From CAZYTO01 sp964650405 (GTDB taxonomy: Bacteria > Acidobacteriota > Thermoanaerobaculia > Gp7-AA8), in contig CAZYTO010000125.1 of the NCBI GenBank assembly GCA_964650405.1, positions 1 through 15,638 on the forward strand: DNA of 15,638 nucleotides. The letters run 5' to 3'. Position numbers and translations under genes: made by a program. Below are positions 9,201 through 15,000 of this stretch, in pieces (positions within the stretch are counted from its first letter, which is position 1; each line of letters opens with the position of its first letter). A model generated the notes under the pieces. The model saw nothing but the letters and a program-made list of their open reading frames with translations. It did not search any database and was not told where the DNA came from.

Positions 9201-11338
9201 GCGGCGTTCCTCGTGGCCGCCAGATGGCCGCGCCACGGTTCCGGCACACTCCCGGCGAACGGGTAGTAGACAAGCGCCGTCACGTCGCTCACGTCGGTCC
9301 TCGGTCCGTCGACCGACTTGCGCATACCACTCGGCTGGGCCACGCCGAGCCACGACGGATCGAAGGCCCCGCCCGGATCGAAGGCCGCGCCTTCCGTTCC
9401 GTCATAGAGCGCGATCGTCGTCGTGTGTGATTCCGGCGTATTCGGATCGGAGCCCCAGCCGGTCACGGTATCGGTGAGCATCTGGCCGGTAACGGCATCG
9501 TACGTCAGCGTCTCGGTCCGGACGTGGCTTGCGCCGGTCACACTGGTGACGGTGGTCTGGGTCGGGCGATCGGGCCAGTTCGAGTCGCTGTAGGCGCTCG
9601 TCTTGGTGATGGTCTCGCCCGTGCTCTGCAGGAGTGTGCTGCCGATCGTGTCCGGCGTCAGCCGGCAGCGATCCGGATCGGTGGCGGGATCGCACGAGGC
9701 AGGACGCCAGGGACCGCTGACACTGGTCTCCCGTCCCTGATCGTCGAAGGTACGGCTGGTGAGATATCCCCGCGCGTTCTGTTCGAGAACGAGATTCCCC
9801 CCGGCGTCATAGGCATAGACGGCGTCCTTCGTCCCGCAGGAGAAGCACGCTCCCTCCACCTGCACCGTCCGGGCGCGGCCTGCCAGGTAGCGGGTGTAGT
9901 AGCGGGTCACGGCGCCTGCCGTGCTGGTGACCGTCGTGACCGTCTCTCCCGGTACCCGCCCCGCGCCGTTGTAATCGATGGCAGCCACTTCATCCGTACC
10001 GCCGACGGAGGTGGTCGCCTCACCGGTCGGGGCATACGAGTGCGCTTCGATCAGGTTGCCTGCCGCATCGTGGGCCTCGGCCATCTGATTGCCCGAATAG
10101 ACGTAGGTGCGCCAGGTCGCGCCGTTCACGTTGACGCTGGTCAGCTTCCTGCTGCTGTCGTAGACGTAGTTCCACGCCGTGCCGCTGCCGTCACCGGTGG
10201 CGATGGAGGTGATGAGGCCCGTGTTGACGTCGGGATTGATCGTCCAGGAACCGTTGCCCCAGGAGTCGGTAACGCTGACGGGAAGGTTGTTGGCGTATTG
10301 GAACGTGAACTCCCGCCCCGACGAAATGCTGTGCGTCCTGGCGAGGAATCCGGTGGAGCCGAACCAGAGCTGCGTATCGGAGCCGTATTCGCGCAGCACA
10401 TACGCGCTTCCCACGGCCATGAACGACGCCGGCGTGGAGCTCTTCGGCCAGAGCTGGCGGAACTGGGCGCCGGCGCCGCTGAAAACGTAGCGGTGATTGT
10501 CGGGAGTGCCGACGACGATGGTGGACTGGCCGTTGCCGTCATCGACCCGGCGCAGCCAGGCGTCGAGGATGGAGTACCAGCCGCGCCCGAAGAAACCGTT
10601 GGCCGACTCCGAGCTGTCGTAGACGCGGGCCAGCCCGCCGGGAAGGAGGGGCAGCGGGTCGCGATCGGAGTACCGCATGTTGCCGGTCGAGACGCGGATC
10701 GGGCTTCCCACGCAGGTGGCCGGGGACCCCTTACAGTCGCAGCACTCGTGGTCCTTGATGGCGATGACCTCGCTGCCCCACTTGTCGCAGGCGACGGCTG
10801 TCACCCGAATGAGCCTGGTCTCGGGGTACGTTCCGACGCTGACGGTCTTCGTGCCGTCCTCCTGAATTCCTGGAATGTTAGCGTCGTCACCGGCGAAGTT
10901 CCGCTCCGGGAGCTGGAAGTAGTGGACCTGGACGAACTGCGGATACTGGTTGTTCCAGGCGATCTTCGATGTGAGGTCGACGAAGGCCTGCCCCGCCGGA
11001 CTGATGTACTGTGACAGGACGGTCGTCCCACTCGGCTGGGCAAAACGATTGATCTGGAAGTTCGTGTAAACAACGCCGTTGTCCTGGTCACAGCCATTCG
11101 GAACGGAAGTACTCGGCTTTTCGCACTGCACGGCAAGACCGAACACGTGGCTCCCGATGGGATAGCAGGCCACACCGAACGAGTACTGGTAGAGACACTC
11201 CCAGGACCGGCAACCGGCCTCGTGGCTCCAGTTTTCGTTGTCAACCTGAATGGACAGGTTGGTGGTCTGGCCGATCTGCGGCGGGCACGATCCCGCTCCA
11301 CGTAAGGAAAGCGTGACCAACGTGTCGTGATCCGTCAA
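3269..11338 (-). CDS. Giant Rhs/YD-repeat polymorphic toxin with HExxH-containing C-terminal tip
   Basis: An uninterrupted frame of 2,689 codons. Order of parts (residues counted from TTG 11338): Cys-containing N-terminal region 1-200; DUF6531-like Rhs entry domain about 205-290 (GSPIRVSTGNMRY, FFGRGWYSILDAWL); YD repeats about 340-1285 (YDAAGNLVSTTDANG, YDDFGRMLSQTSP); three bacterial Ig-like domains about 1290-1571; four 167-aa repeats 1572-2234; a PKD/Ig-like domain about 2238-2330; and the Rhs core about 2380-2535 (RYSLYTPELSLMAET, DHLGTPIVRTDA, YEPYGT, LYGYVTDRPIVLLDSLG, a DSLG variant of the usual DPxG end). The last 154 residues are the variable tip with HEEQH at 2612-2616. By analogy with Rhs proteins, the YD repeats form a shell enclosing the tip. 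The annotated TTG is probably not the real start: a signal peptide lies just upstream in another frame. The gene leads an operon with the lipoprotein and small membrane protein. Confidence 0.93.
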   Translation of the reverse strand: MTDHDTLVTLSLRGAGSCPPQIGQTTNLSIQVDNENWSHEAGCRSWECLYQYSFGVACYPIGSHVFGLAVQCEKPSTSVPNGCDQDNGVVYTNFQINRFAQPSGTTVLSQYISPAGQAFVDLTSKIAWNNQYPQFVQVHYFQLPERNFAGDDANIPGIQEDGTKTVSVGTYPETRLIRVTAVACDKWGSEVIAIKDHECCDCKGSPATCVGSPIRVSTGNMRYSDRDPLPLLPGGLARVYDSSESANGFFGRGWYSILDAWLRRVDDGNGQSTIVVGTPDNHRYVFSGAGAQFRQLWPKSSTPASFMAVGSAYVLREYGSDTQLWFGSTGFLARTHSISSGREFTFQYANNLPVSVTDSWGNGSWTINPDVNTGLITSIATGDGSGTAWNYVYDSSRKLTSVNVNGATWRTYVYSGNQMAEAHDAAGNLIEAHSYAPTGEATTSVGGTDEVAAIDYNGAGRVPGETVTTVTSTAGAVTRYYTRYLAGRARTVQVEGACFSCGTKDAVYAYDAGGNLVLEQNARGYLTSRTFDDQGRETSVSGPWRPASCDPATDPDRCRLTPDTIGSTLLQSTGETITKTSAYSDSNWPDRPTQTTVTSVTGASHVRTETLTYDAVTGQMLTDTVTGWGSDPNTPESHTTTIALYDGTEGAAFDPGGAFDPSWLGVAQPSGMRKSVDGPRTDVSDVTALVYYPFAGSVPEPWRGHLAATRNAAGHITRFENYDGFGNPARVVDANGVATEATYDVLGRVLTTTLKGASGCNTAADPLCATDLTSTRIYTPLAGPLTSDQRPNGSVTAYEYDSRGRLAALSRGPAANDLRERIETSYDPASGQKSQERTYARENGTWAEKRRESYTYDSFARLTNTTHADNATVAYTYDPASAIASVKDENHTSPNTSYAYDTAQRLTGVTQTLATAAGGQVTTHYAYDIQGNLASVADPNGNVTTYVYDDFGRMLSQTSPVTGTTTYSYDAAGNLVSTTDANGATTTRTYDALNRVLTAASSRSGASTESIAYTYDAQGGGTFGIGRLGAMSDPSGSAAYTYERRGLLAAEQKTIGTASFTSTYGYDADGNRATIGYPSGRSVAYAFDFADRPYGASSGSTVFVGSASYLPFGPMTQLVYGNGTTKTMQYDARYRPLENKLASAAGSLADYTYQEDAVGNITQIHDAVDPGYNRDFGYDDLNRLVTANSGASLWGSGSYQYDAMGNMTALSLGSGRSSAFSYSGSLPKLTGVVENGVNRALAYDAAGNENTVGSLGFSYSARNQLLSADALEYAYDGRGVRVSTSYPGYALSSVSIAPSTLYTNQSATGTVTLGAPAPAGGAVVALSSSNPAITIPATVTVPAGGVTAAFSVGQAAGAGAASVTITARLVFERTATVSTASGPPIASVAVTPSSVTGGTSSQATVTLTGVAPPGGAPVSLSSTVPAAASVPSSVTVPAGSASTTVPITTTPVTTTTSATINASYNGTATAPFTVAAPQLTAFALSPSSVSGGHSATGTLTLDGPAAVNTDVALTNGNTAAATVPPAVTVAAGSISQTFNVATATSVSSTTTAPLSATAAGIVKNATLTVTPCVPDTSPQPSMPGGDTVWIDDVLPAGASLSSMQWDTTQSASGTKSLGRVYVGNASYASGILGLNQAVAIGENAVVYLKINECAPPADLRITWETPIKNAQAYWGPSASGAGPYATYLGTLPGTAAWTRLEIPLRQLGIEQTTVTRMDITYNNGQLWLDHIGKSGVACVPATSPQPSMPSGDTVWIDDALPAGASLSSMQWDTTQAASGTKSVGRAYLGNANYASGILGLNQAVAIGENAVVYVKLNECAPPADLRITWETPIKNAQAYWGPSASAAGPYAFYAGTLPVASGGWTRLEIPLSRLGIEQTTVTRIDIAYTNGQIWFDHIGKSGTGCTPATALQPVMPSGDTVWIDDTLPAGASLSSMQWDSSQSASGTKSIGRAYLGNANYASGILGLNQAVAIGENAVVYVKLNECAPPADLRITWETPIKNAQAYWGPSASAAGPYAFYAGTLPVASGGWTRLEIPLSRLGIEQTTVTRIDIAYTNGQIWFDHIGKSGTGCTPATALQPVMPSGDTVWIDDTLPAGASLSSMQWDSSQSASGTKSIGRNYLGNASYASSILGLSQTLATGENAVFYVKLNECAVPNDLRVIWDTPIRNGQAYWGPSASGAGPYAIYEGPLPAQTGAWVRLEVPFHDLGVEQTTLTRIDITYTNGQLWLDRIGKTTLPAQATLTGFSMNPPSPSPAGTAITWTASAYGTVLPLQYRFEREDNGTWSVVQAYSSSNAYTWTPGAGDVGDHAVRVSVRNSGSGADLEDGRTLTITITGGSGSLRTRAKFLWARLDPRRWRSRPEPAPPVSLSVRPVVATAGGDLVRYSLYTPELSLMAETAESTSSTPPIAYEYIWFAGQPVAQVDVATNTTHWTFTDHLGTPIVRTDASATVDWRAEYEPYGTVYTYRAGASTHQPLRFPGQEYDPAATDREYNIFRWYREGWGRYTQGDPIGIVADVNLYGYVTDRPIVLLDSLGQQAQQDTGLTNDHAFQACCDKAVADKVFDTNSTPSGGLVMCCNGHKVACARQRSGAFAGNKSLELAYALALQCVLAHEEQHIIDLPLCRCGSDYPAQFAKKGERKASECSEANVEIDCLQKAKQQCNGDPTCINALQTISNKGPQGLRQQFNCK
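3272..3733 (-). other. Variable C-terminal tip of the Rhs protein: Cys-rich putative zinc metallopeptidase toxin
   Basis: This segment codes for residues 2536-2689, directly after the Rhs core end DSLG. It has 13 cysteines in 154 residues, two of them as CC pairs (2553-2554, 2576-2577). CVLAHEEQHIID carries HExxH at 2612-2616, with a following D at 2619. A later KASECSEANVEIDCL (about 2642-2653) offers acidic third-ligand candidates. HExxH in a helix followed by a distal Glu or Asp is the signature of zincin peptidases, and metallopeptidase tips are known in polymorphic toxins. I do not recognise the exact family. The Cys content suggests activity outside the reducing cytoplasm. Composition falls here (27 of 60 bases G+C at 3481-3540), unlike the GC-rich core. 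Confidence 0.6.
4637..6625 (-). repeat. Four tandem ~501-bp repeats encoding 166-167-aa beta-rich domains in the Rhs protein
   Basis: Four copies begin at 6625, 6127, 5626 and 5125 (reading downward), encoding residues 1572-1737, 1738-1904, 1905-2071 and 2072-2234. Each has the landmarks GDTVWIDD, LPAGASLSSMQWD, GTKS, GENAVVY, DLRI.WETPI, AYWGPSAS, W.RLEIPL, LGIEQTTVTR and a closing DHIGKSG. The alternation of short strands and the WIDD/LDHIG pairs resemble a jelly-roll carbohydrate-binding module, but no family is assigned. The fourth copy is the most diverged in its second half and ends in DRIGK. Confidence 0.9.
5036..5974 (-). repeat. Identical 438-bp blocks 501 bp apart (5036-5473 and 5537-5974)
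   Basis: Read by eye, the two blocks match base for base; the first mismatch before them is 5035 (C) versus 5536 (T), and the first after them is 5474 (G) versus 5975 (A). They join the end of one 167-aa repeat to the bulk of the preceding one, so the exact repeat spans copy boundaries. The other copies differ at many silent sites, so this marks a recent duplication or gene conversion. Confidence 0.9.
6626..7470 (-). repeat. Three bacterial Ig-like (Big-type) domains within the Rhs protein
   Basis: Residues about 1290-1571 hold three diverged repeats of 90-95 aa, starting SSVSIAPSTLYTNQSATGTV, ASVAVTPSSVTGGTSSQATV and TAFALSPSSVSGGHSATGTL. Each contains a 'GG..V.LSS' element and a 'VPAG' strand. 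The composition is almost only Ala, Thr, Ser, Val, Pro and Gly, as in extracellular stalk domains. They start straight after the YD-repeat sequence YDGRGVRVSTSYPGY. Confidence 0.8.
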
Positions 11339-11435
11339 GACCGCCCGCCGCCTGTGCGACGCAATCGGCGCGCGTGATCTCCGCGGTCAACAGGAACAGC
11401 AGGCAGGCGAGCAGACGCAAGGCGGTGCGGGTCAT
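11241..11435 (-). pseudogene. Signal-peptide-encoding 5' end of the Rhs gene, out of frame with the rest
   Basis: ATG at 11435 opens a frame for MTRTALRLLACLLFLLTAEI followed by TRADCVAQAAGG, a textbook Sec signal peptide (two Arg, 13-residue hydrophobic core, cleavage near TRA-DC). It is preceded by AGAGGAG at ideal spacing. The frame then becomes low-complexity noise and stops at 11241, while the Rhs frame opens one base off, with no ATG of its own. Deleting one base in the CCC run at 11344-11346 (plus strand) would join AQAAAVLTDHDTLVTLSLRG into one protein. This is either a sequencing or assembly indel, a phase-variation slip, or a real inactivating mutation of the export signal. Confidence 0.75.
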
Positions 11436-11440
11436 CGAGA

Positions 11441-11447
11441 CTCCTCT
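11441..11447 (-). promoter_or_regulatory. Ribosome binding site of the Rhs operon
   Basis: On the minus strand AGAGGAG lies 5 nt before the ATG at 11435. It is one of the strongest Shine-Dalgarno matches near a gene start that I found here, and it decides that translation begins at 11435, not at the TTG at 11338. Confidence 0.7.
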
Positions 11448-11521
11448 ATTCGCATGAGCGAGGCAATGCGCAACGTTTTCGAGCGGGATGGGTCTTCAGC
11501 GATCCTGGAACGACAGAGGTG

Positions 11522-11530
11522 ATTATCGCA
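11522..11530 (-). promoter_or_regulatory. Extended -10 promoter candidate for the Rhs operon
   Basis: On the minus strand TGCGATAAT fits an extended -10 (TGn plus a five-of-six match to TATAAT). No good -35 is present at 16-18 bp. Transcription would begin near 11515, leaving a leader of roughly 80 nt before the ATG at 11435. The element lies in one arm of an inverted repeat, so regulation by a bound protein is plausible. Confidence 0.35.
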
Positions 11531-11589
11531 TGACTGCGGCACGAAAGTGTGACGTCACACAGCCGATGAAGTGACGTTTCGTGCGATAA
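11523..11589. repeat. Imperfect inverted repeat in the Rhs upstream region
   Basis: The left arm has TTATCGCA (11523-11530) and GCACGAAA (11539-11546). The right arm has TTTCGTGC (11577-11584) and TGCGATAA (11582-11589), overlapping so that the right arm reads TTTCGTGCGATAA without a gap. The left arm therefore carries an extra 8-10 bp. It overlaps the -10 candidate and encloses the 14-bp palindrome. It may be an operator array, or a hairpin ending the glycosyltransferase operon, though no T-run follows. Confidence 0.5.
11547..11560. promoter_or_regulatory. Perfect 14-bp palindrome GTGTGACGTCACAC, candidate operator
   Basis: GTGTGACGTCACAC equals its own reverse complement. The TGTGA/TCACA halves are those of CRP/FNR-family sites, but the spacer is 2 bp, not 6, so a standard CRP site is excluded. 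A third partial copy, GTGACGT, lies at 11571-11577. Its place 17-30 bp upstream of the -10 candidate covers the -35 region, which suits a repressor or an activator. Confidence 0.45.
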
Positions 11590-11693
11590 CGCTGTAAGTC
11601 ATTGACTGCGTGAGAGGGCCGCGGAGGGCAAGAGTGAGCTTGACGGGAAAACAATGCAGCATCCACCTTGTGTAGACATGCGCATCACGTTTC

Positions 11694-12770
11694 TCATCTG
11701 CGCAAAGCTCTTCGGACCAGCTTGCCGCCGAGCCTGAGAAGACGGAGGGAGTAGCGCAGGGCAAGGAGCGGAGACTCGACTGTCAGGTGTGCGAAGGTCT
11801 GCAGTGCGTGAGCCGTGTCGGCCTGCTCGACGTGATATTGGAAACGGAGTGCCTCGGCTCGTCCTCGAGACCAGGTGCGCGCCTGAGCATCGGCACCCTT
11901 GCCAACGGCAGCGAGAATCGTGAGGACGCGGGCGTCGTATGTATGCTCGCGCAGGACCAGCTCGCGGGCCCGCTGTGCGATTGCCGCGCGCTCGTTTTCA
12001 CGCTGTAGCCAATGGGCAACGACATCCGAGACCTCTTGGTCGTCCCGATAGCCAGCGAAATGGACGTTCTCGAGGAAACCGATCGACGCAAGCTCACTGG
12101 GAACGCGGGTGACGAGAAGTGCGCCACCGGCCATGGCTTCGAAACAGCGCATATTTGCATCCTGCGGATAGTCGTCCCGGCTCACGTTGACGACGACTTT
12201 CGAGGCCTGATAGACGGCGGCCATTTCCTCGGGACTGTAGTAACGCCCCAGGTCGTTCATCGTGAAACGGGAGGAGAGCCCGGCCAGAATGCGATCGCGT
12301 GACGAATGAAACGAGTGGCCAACGCGGCCTACCCATCCGACCTCGTAGCGGCGTTTCCCCTCGGGGTATTGAAAGAGATCGCGCTCCGCGGCGTGAGGCA
12401 ACAGACGCACTCCCGGAATCCCGGCAGCGCGGAATACGTCCTCGAATCCCGGATGAAACACAAAAACGTGATCGTACATCCGGGCCGATTGAATCCGCCG
12501 CGGCGTGCCTGCAAACGTATCGATGTGGAAGACCGCGGTCGGGAAGGGAGCGCGCTCGATCCCCACGGGCAGCCAAGGCTTGCCGTCCGGATTGATGACG
12601 ACAGTTGGTGAACGACCACCGAGCGCCGCCTGCCAGTCATCAGACGGCGCAATGAATTGCAGTCTTCCGATGCGCTCAAACGCACTGGCGTATCCGCGGC
12701 GCTCTTTGTCGAGCTCGTCCCGGCCACAGAGAAAGATCACAAAGGGTTCCCGAGTCCGTGACGTGGTCAT
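11694..12770 (-). CDS. CgeB-like glycosyltransferase (GT-B fold), 358 aa
   Basis: A cytoplasmic or membrane-peripheral glycosyltransferase. The N-terminal half (FVIFLCGRDELDKE, TAVFHIDTF, YDHVFVFHPG) is the acceptor-side Rossmann domain. The C-terminal half has the CgeB/Glyco_trans_1_2 signature: YEVGWVGRVG (142-151), YYSPEEMAAVYQASKVVVNVSRDDY (177-201 region) and DANMRCFEAMAGGALLVT (204-221), in which Glu211 is the likely nucleotide-sugar-binding acid. The C-terminus is strongly basic (RLLRLGGKLVRRALRR), suggesting contact with acidic membrane lipids. Its ATG at 12770 overlaps the previous gene's stop in ATGA, so it is the third gene of a translationally coupled glycosyltransferase operon. 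The sugar donor and acceptor cannot be told from sequence. Confidence 0.87.
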   Translation of the reverse strand: MTTSRTREPFVIFLCGRDELDKERRGYASAFERIGRLQFIAPSDDWQAALGGRSPTVVINPDGKPWLPVGIERAPFPTAVFHIDTFAGTPRRIQSARMYDHVFVFHPGFEDVFRAAGIPGVRLLPHAAERDLFQYPEGKRRYEVGWVGRVGHSFHSSRDRILAGLSSRFTMNDLGRYYSPEEMAAVYQASKVVVNVSRDDYPQDANMRCFEAMAGGALLVTRVPSELASIGFLENVHFAGYRDDQEVSDVVAHWLQRENERAAIAQRARELVLREHTYDARVLTILAAVGKGADAQARTWSRGRAEALRFQYHVEQADTAHALQTFAHLTVESPLLALRYSLRLLRLGGKLVRRALRR

Positions 12771-14023
12771 TTGATGGCCACCAGGTCCTGATGAGGGCGG
12801 AGCCGGCGTTTCAGTGCGAGCTTCGCACGGCCGAATCCGGTCGCTCCTTTCAGAACTCCCGAAAAGGAACGGCGCCTGGCCGCAGGGGCGCCGGACACTG
12901 CCCGTTCGGCAACGCCCATCCAGCGTTCGGCTTCCACGGCGGGATCGCGGTATCGCGCTGCGTGAGTCCGTGCGCCGGCGGACAGCCTGCTCCAGAGCGA
13001 ATCCTCGCGGATGAGACGCAGAATCGCGTTCGCCAGCTCCTGCGGCGATTGCGAGCGCAGAAGTATGCCGGATGCGCCGTCAGCAATCGTCTCCTGCAGC
13101 CCCTGCGCCGCCGCGCCGACGACAGGGACACCGCAGGCCTGGGCCTCGACGGCCGATAGACAGAATGTCTCGGTGCTTCCGGTGAGATTGGGATTGACGA
13201 TGACCGCTCTTGTCCGGCGCAGATGCCTGAACAAGTCCGCGCGCTCGATCGAGCCGCGAAACCGCACGCTTCCGCTGAGTTTTTCACCGGTACGCCGGAC
13301 GAAGGCTTGCCAATACCGGGCCTCGAATTCAGGCGTCAATGCCGCGGTCGAGCCGGTTTGTGCGTCCGGCTGGTGAAGGCTTATGGAACCGAATACGTCG
13401 AGCGCGGCCTCGGGAACGACGTCGAGGACCAGGGGCCATGCCTCCAGGACGCGATGAAAGCCTTTCGCTTCCGTGGTCGCACCGATGAATGCCACACGCG
13501 TCCTAACCGGCTCGTTGACCTCCCCCGGGATGTCTTCACGAAGCGCGTAGGGCACAGCCTCGACGCGTTGCCACCATGGATAGCCGTCGTATACAGCGGC
13601 GGCCGGTGATGAGACACAGACGACCCGGTCGAGGCCCAAGGCGAAGGCCTCGTCGAGTAGATCGATGGAGAGGTTGTTGTGCAGCCAAAAGACGACGTGA
13701 CTTCTCCCGGCACCTCCAAGCGAACGAAGGACGGACATCGCGCTGAGGGGTGGAGTCACGAGAATCGGTCCGGCGCTCTCTCCGGCTGCGCCGTTGAGTG
13801 TCCGGGTGTCCGGACCGCCTATGACTCTTACCCCCGCGATCACACGACTGGTTTCCGATTCCCGCGGCGTCTGGACGATAGTGCAGTCATTACCCATGGC
13901 CGCAAGCACGGTCGCCAGCCGCACGGACGCCACGGTACCGGACGAGGCGACCTTCCCCAGCAGGATGTCGTCGATCGTTTGACCCGCGGCGAGCGGAAAC
14001 GGGAAGTGAAAGATGAATCTCAG
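12767..14023 (-). CDS. GT4-family glycosyltransferase (GT-B fold), probable CTG start
   Basis: A retaining glycosyltransferase of the GT4 type. With the start at 14023 (418 aa) the N-terminus reads RFIFHFPFPLAAGQ, a first Rossmann strand plus glycine loop. It continues with HVVFWLHNN, then RVAFIGATTEAKGFHRVLEA (about 176-195) and the donor-binding GSTETFCLSAVEAQACGVPV (282-301), whose E285 and E293 form the EX7E motif. The only earlier start in the frame is TTG at 14092, which would add 23 unlikely residues and overlap the upstream gene by over 70 bp. At 14023 the CTG overlaps the previous TGA as CTGA and has GGGAGGG 6 nt upstream. It sits between the GT2 and CgeB-like genes, with 4-bp overlaps on both sides. 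The linkage it makes is unknown. Confidence 0.88.
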   Translation of the reverse strand: MRFIFHFPFPLAAGQTIDDILLGKVASSGTVASVRLATVLAAMGNDCTIVQTPRESETSRVIAGVRVIGGPDTRTLNGAAGESAGPILVTPPLSAMSVLRSLGGAGRSHVVFWLHNNLSIDLLDEAFALGLDRVVCVSSPAAAVYDGYPWWQRVEAVPYALREDIPGEVNEPVRTRVAFIGATTEAKGFHRVLEAWPLVLDVVPEAALDVFGSISLHQPDAQTGSTAALTPEFEARYWQAFVRRTGEKLSGSVRFRGSIERADLFRHLRRTRAVIVNPNLTGSTETFCLSAVEAQACGVPVVGAAAQGLQETIADGASGILLRSQSPQELANAILRLIREDSLWSRLSAGARTHAARYRDPAVEAERWMGVAERAVSGAPAARRRSFSGVLKGATGFGRAKLALKRRLRPHQDLVAIK

Positions 14024-15000
14024 CGCGAGCCCTCCCGTCCCCCAAGCGCTATCTGGGCGGAACGGACCCAGGCACGAACGTGAAAGGGCCAAGCCCGCCG
14101 CGCGTCGCGAAGATACCGGCGGGCGCGCGGATCGCCGTTTCGACGGAGCGCTTCCCCGATGAAATAAAGCCCTGCCGCGCGTTCGCGGTTCCCGAGCGGC
14201 CGGCAGTTGCGGATCCTCCCCGCCTGCGCGAGCAGGTCATCCTCGGATTCGTTGCGGGATCGCGCATCGAGGGCAGCCAGGGAAAGGGCTGCCAGCTTCT
14301 GCTGGGCCTCTCTTCCGGCCCCGCTGATACTGTCAGGTGTCACGCGTGCCGCGTACATCGGCTCGTCAAGGCTCTGGAACAGGCCGCGCTCACCGAGGCG
14401 ATACCAGAGATCCCAGTCTTGTCCAAAGTAGAACTGTGGCCGGTATCCGCCCACCGCCTGGTATGCATCCCGGCGAAACATGGCCGCGCCGTGGTGCGTG
14501 GGGCCGATCGAGACACCGGCTGACCTGACGGCTGCGTCGACGATCGACACGGGAGAGTCGGCGACGGCCGGCGCGTACGACGTGAAGAGGTACTCCCCCT
14601 CCGGTCCGATGAAATCGGTAGCACACGAAACCAGCGAGAGCCGCGGATCGGCGTCCAGGAGTTGCTGCTGGCGGGCCAGCCGATAGGGTTTGGAAAGATC
14701 GCCGGCATCGTGACGAGCGATGTAGGTTCCCTTCGCGGCGTCGCAGCCGTTCATGAGCGCTCGCGTAAGGCCCTGGTTCGCTTGATGAATGACTCGCACC
14801 CGGGAGTCGCCGGCGGCGTAAGCGTCGAGGAGGTCGCCGCTGCCGTCCGTCGATCCATCGTCCACGGCGATGAGCTCGAAGCCGGTAACCACCTGCGCCA
14901 GAATCGAGTCGAGCGTGTCGCGGAGAGCCGGTCCGGCGTTGTAGACGCCCATGACCACCGACACGTGGGGAACGATGGTTGTGCCGGGTCGCGATTCCAT
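14020..15000 (-). CDS. GT2-family glycosyltransferase (GT-A fold), 326 aa
   Basis: An inverting family 2 glycosyltransferase. Numbered from ATG at 15000, it opens with VSVVMGVYN (13-21). The nucleotide-binding DDGSTDGS is at 47-54, and the metal-site region IARHDAGDLSKPYRL (94-108) uses D-A-G-D where many relatives have D-A-D-D. The acceptor region has RRDAYQAVGGY (176-186) and GQDWDLWYRL (193-202). The frame stays open upstream to 15216, but those 72 residues lack domain character (Arg/Cys-rich), so I start at MESRPGTT. It is the first gene of the three-gene glycosyltransferase unit. It probably adds a sugar to a growing surface polysaccharide, O-antigen-like chain or exopolysaccharide in the cytoplasm; no polymerase or flippase is in the window. 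The helical C-terminal part (LGNRERAAGLYFIGEALRR) resembles the short repeats often found after GT2 domains. Confidence 0.88.
   Translation of the reverse strand: MESRPGTTIVPHVSVVMGVYNAGPALRDTLDSILAQVVTGFELIAVDDGSTDGSGDLLDAYAAGDSRVRVIHQANQGLTRALMNGCDAAKGTYIARHDAGDLSKPYRLARQQQLLDADPRLSLVSCATDFIGPEGEYLFTSYAPAVADSPVSIVDAAVRSAGVSIGPTHHGAAMFRRDAYQAVGGYRPQFYFGQDWDLWYRLGERGLFQSLDEPMYAARVTPDSISGAGREAQQKLAALSLAALDARSRNESEDDLLAQAGRIRNCRPLGNRERAAGLYFIGEALRRNGDPRARRYLRDARRAWPFHVRAWVRSAQIALGGREGSR
14030..14036 (-). promoter_or_regulatory. Ribosome binding site supporting the CTG start at 14023
   Basis: GGGAGGG on the minus strand lies 6 nt before the CTG at 14023, inside the last codons of the GT2 gene. 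No ATG, GTG or TTG lies in frame within a usable distance. Confidence 0.5.

Noticed and set aside
9524..11014. Open frame of 496 codons on the plus strand opposite the Rhs gene, with many other long plus-strand frames at 3920-9430
   Set aside because: These frames are antisense to an uninterrupted gene with clear domains. They are rich in Arg, Gly and Ala without recognisable motifs, as is common for shadow frames in high-GC DNA.
11336..11345. Programmed +1 frameshift joining the signal peptide to the Rhs frame
   Set aside because: The sequence GGT CTT GAC does not form the known release-factor-2-type site (no stop codon in the shift position), and no stimulator is apparent. A one-base indel in the CCC run is simpler, though not proved.
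11547..11560. CRP binding site
   Set aside because: CRP sites have 6 bp between TGTGA and TCACA; here there are 2, so the palindrome must be for another protein if it is functional.
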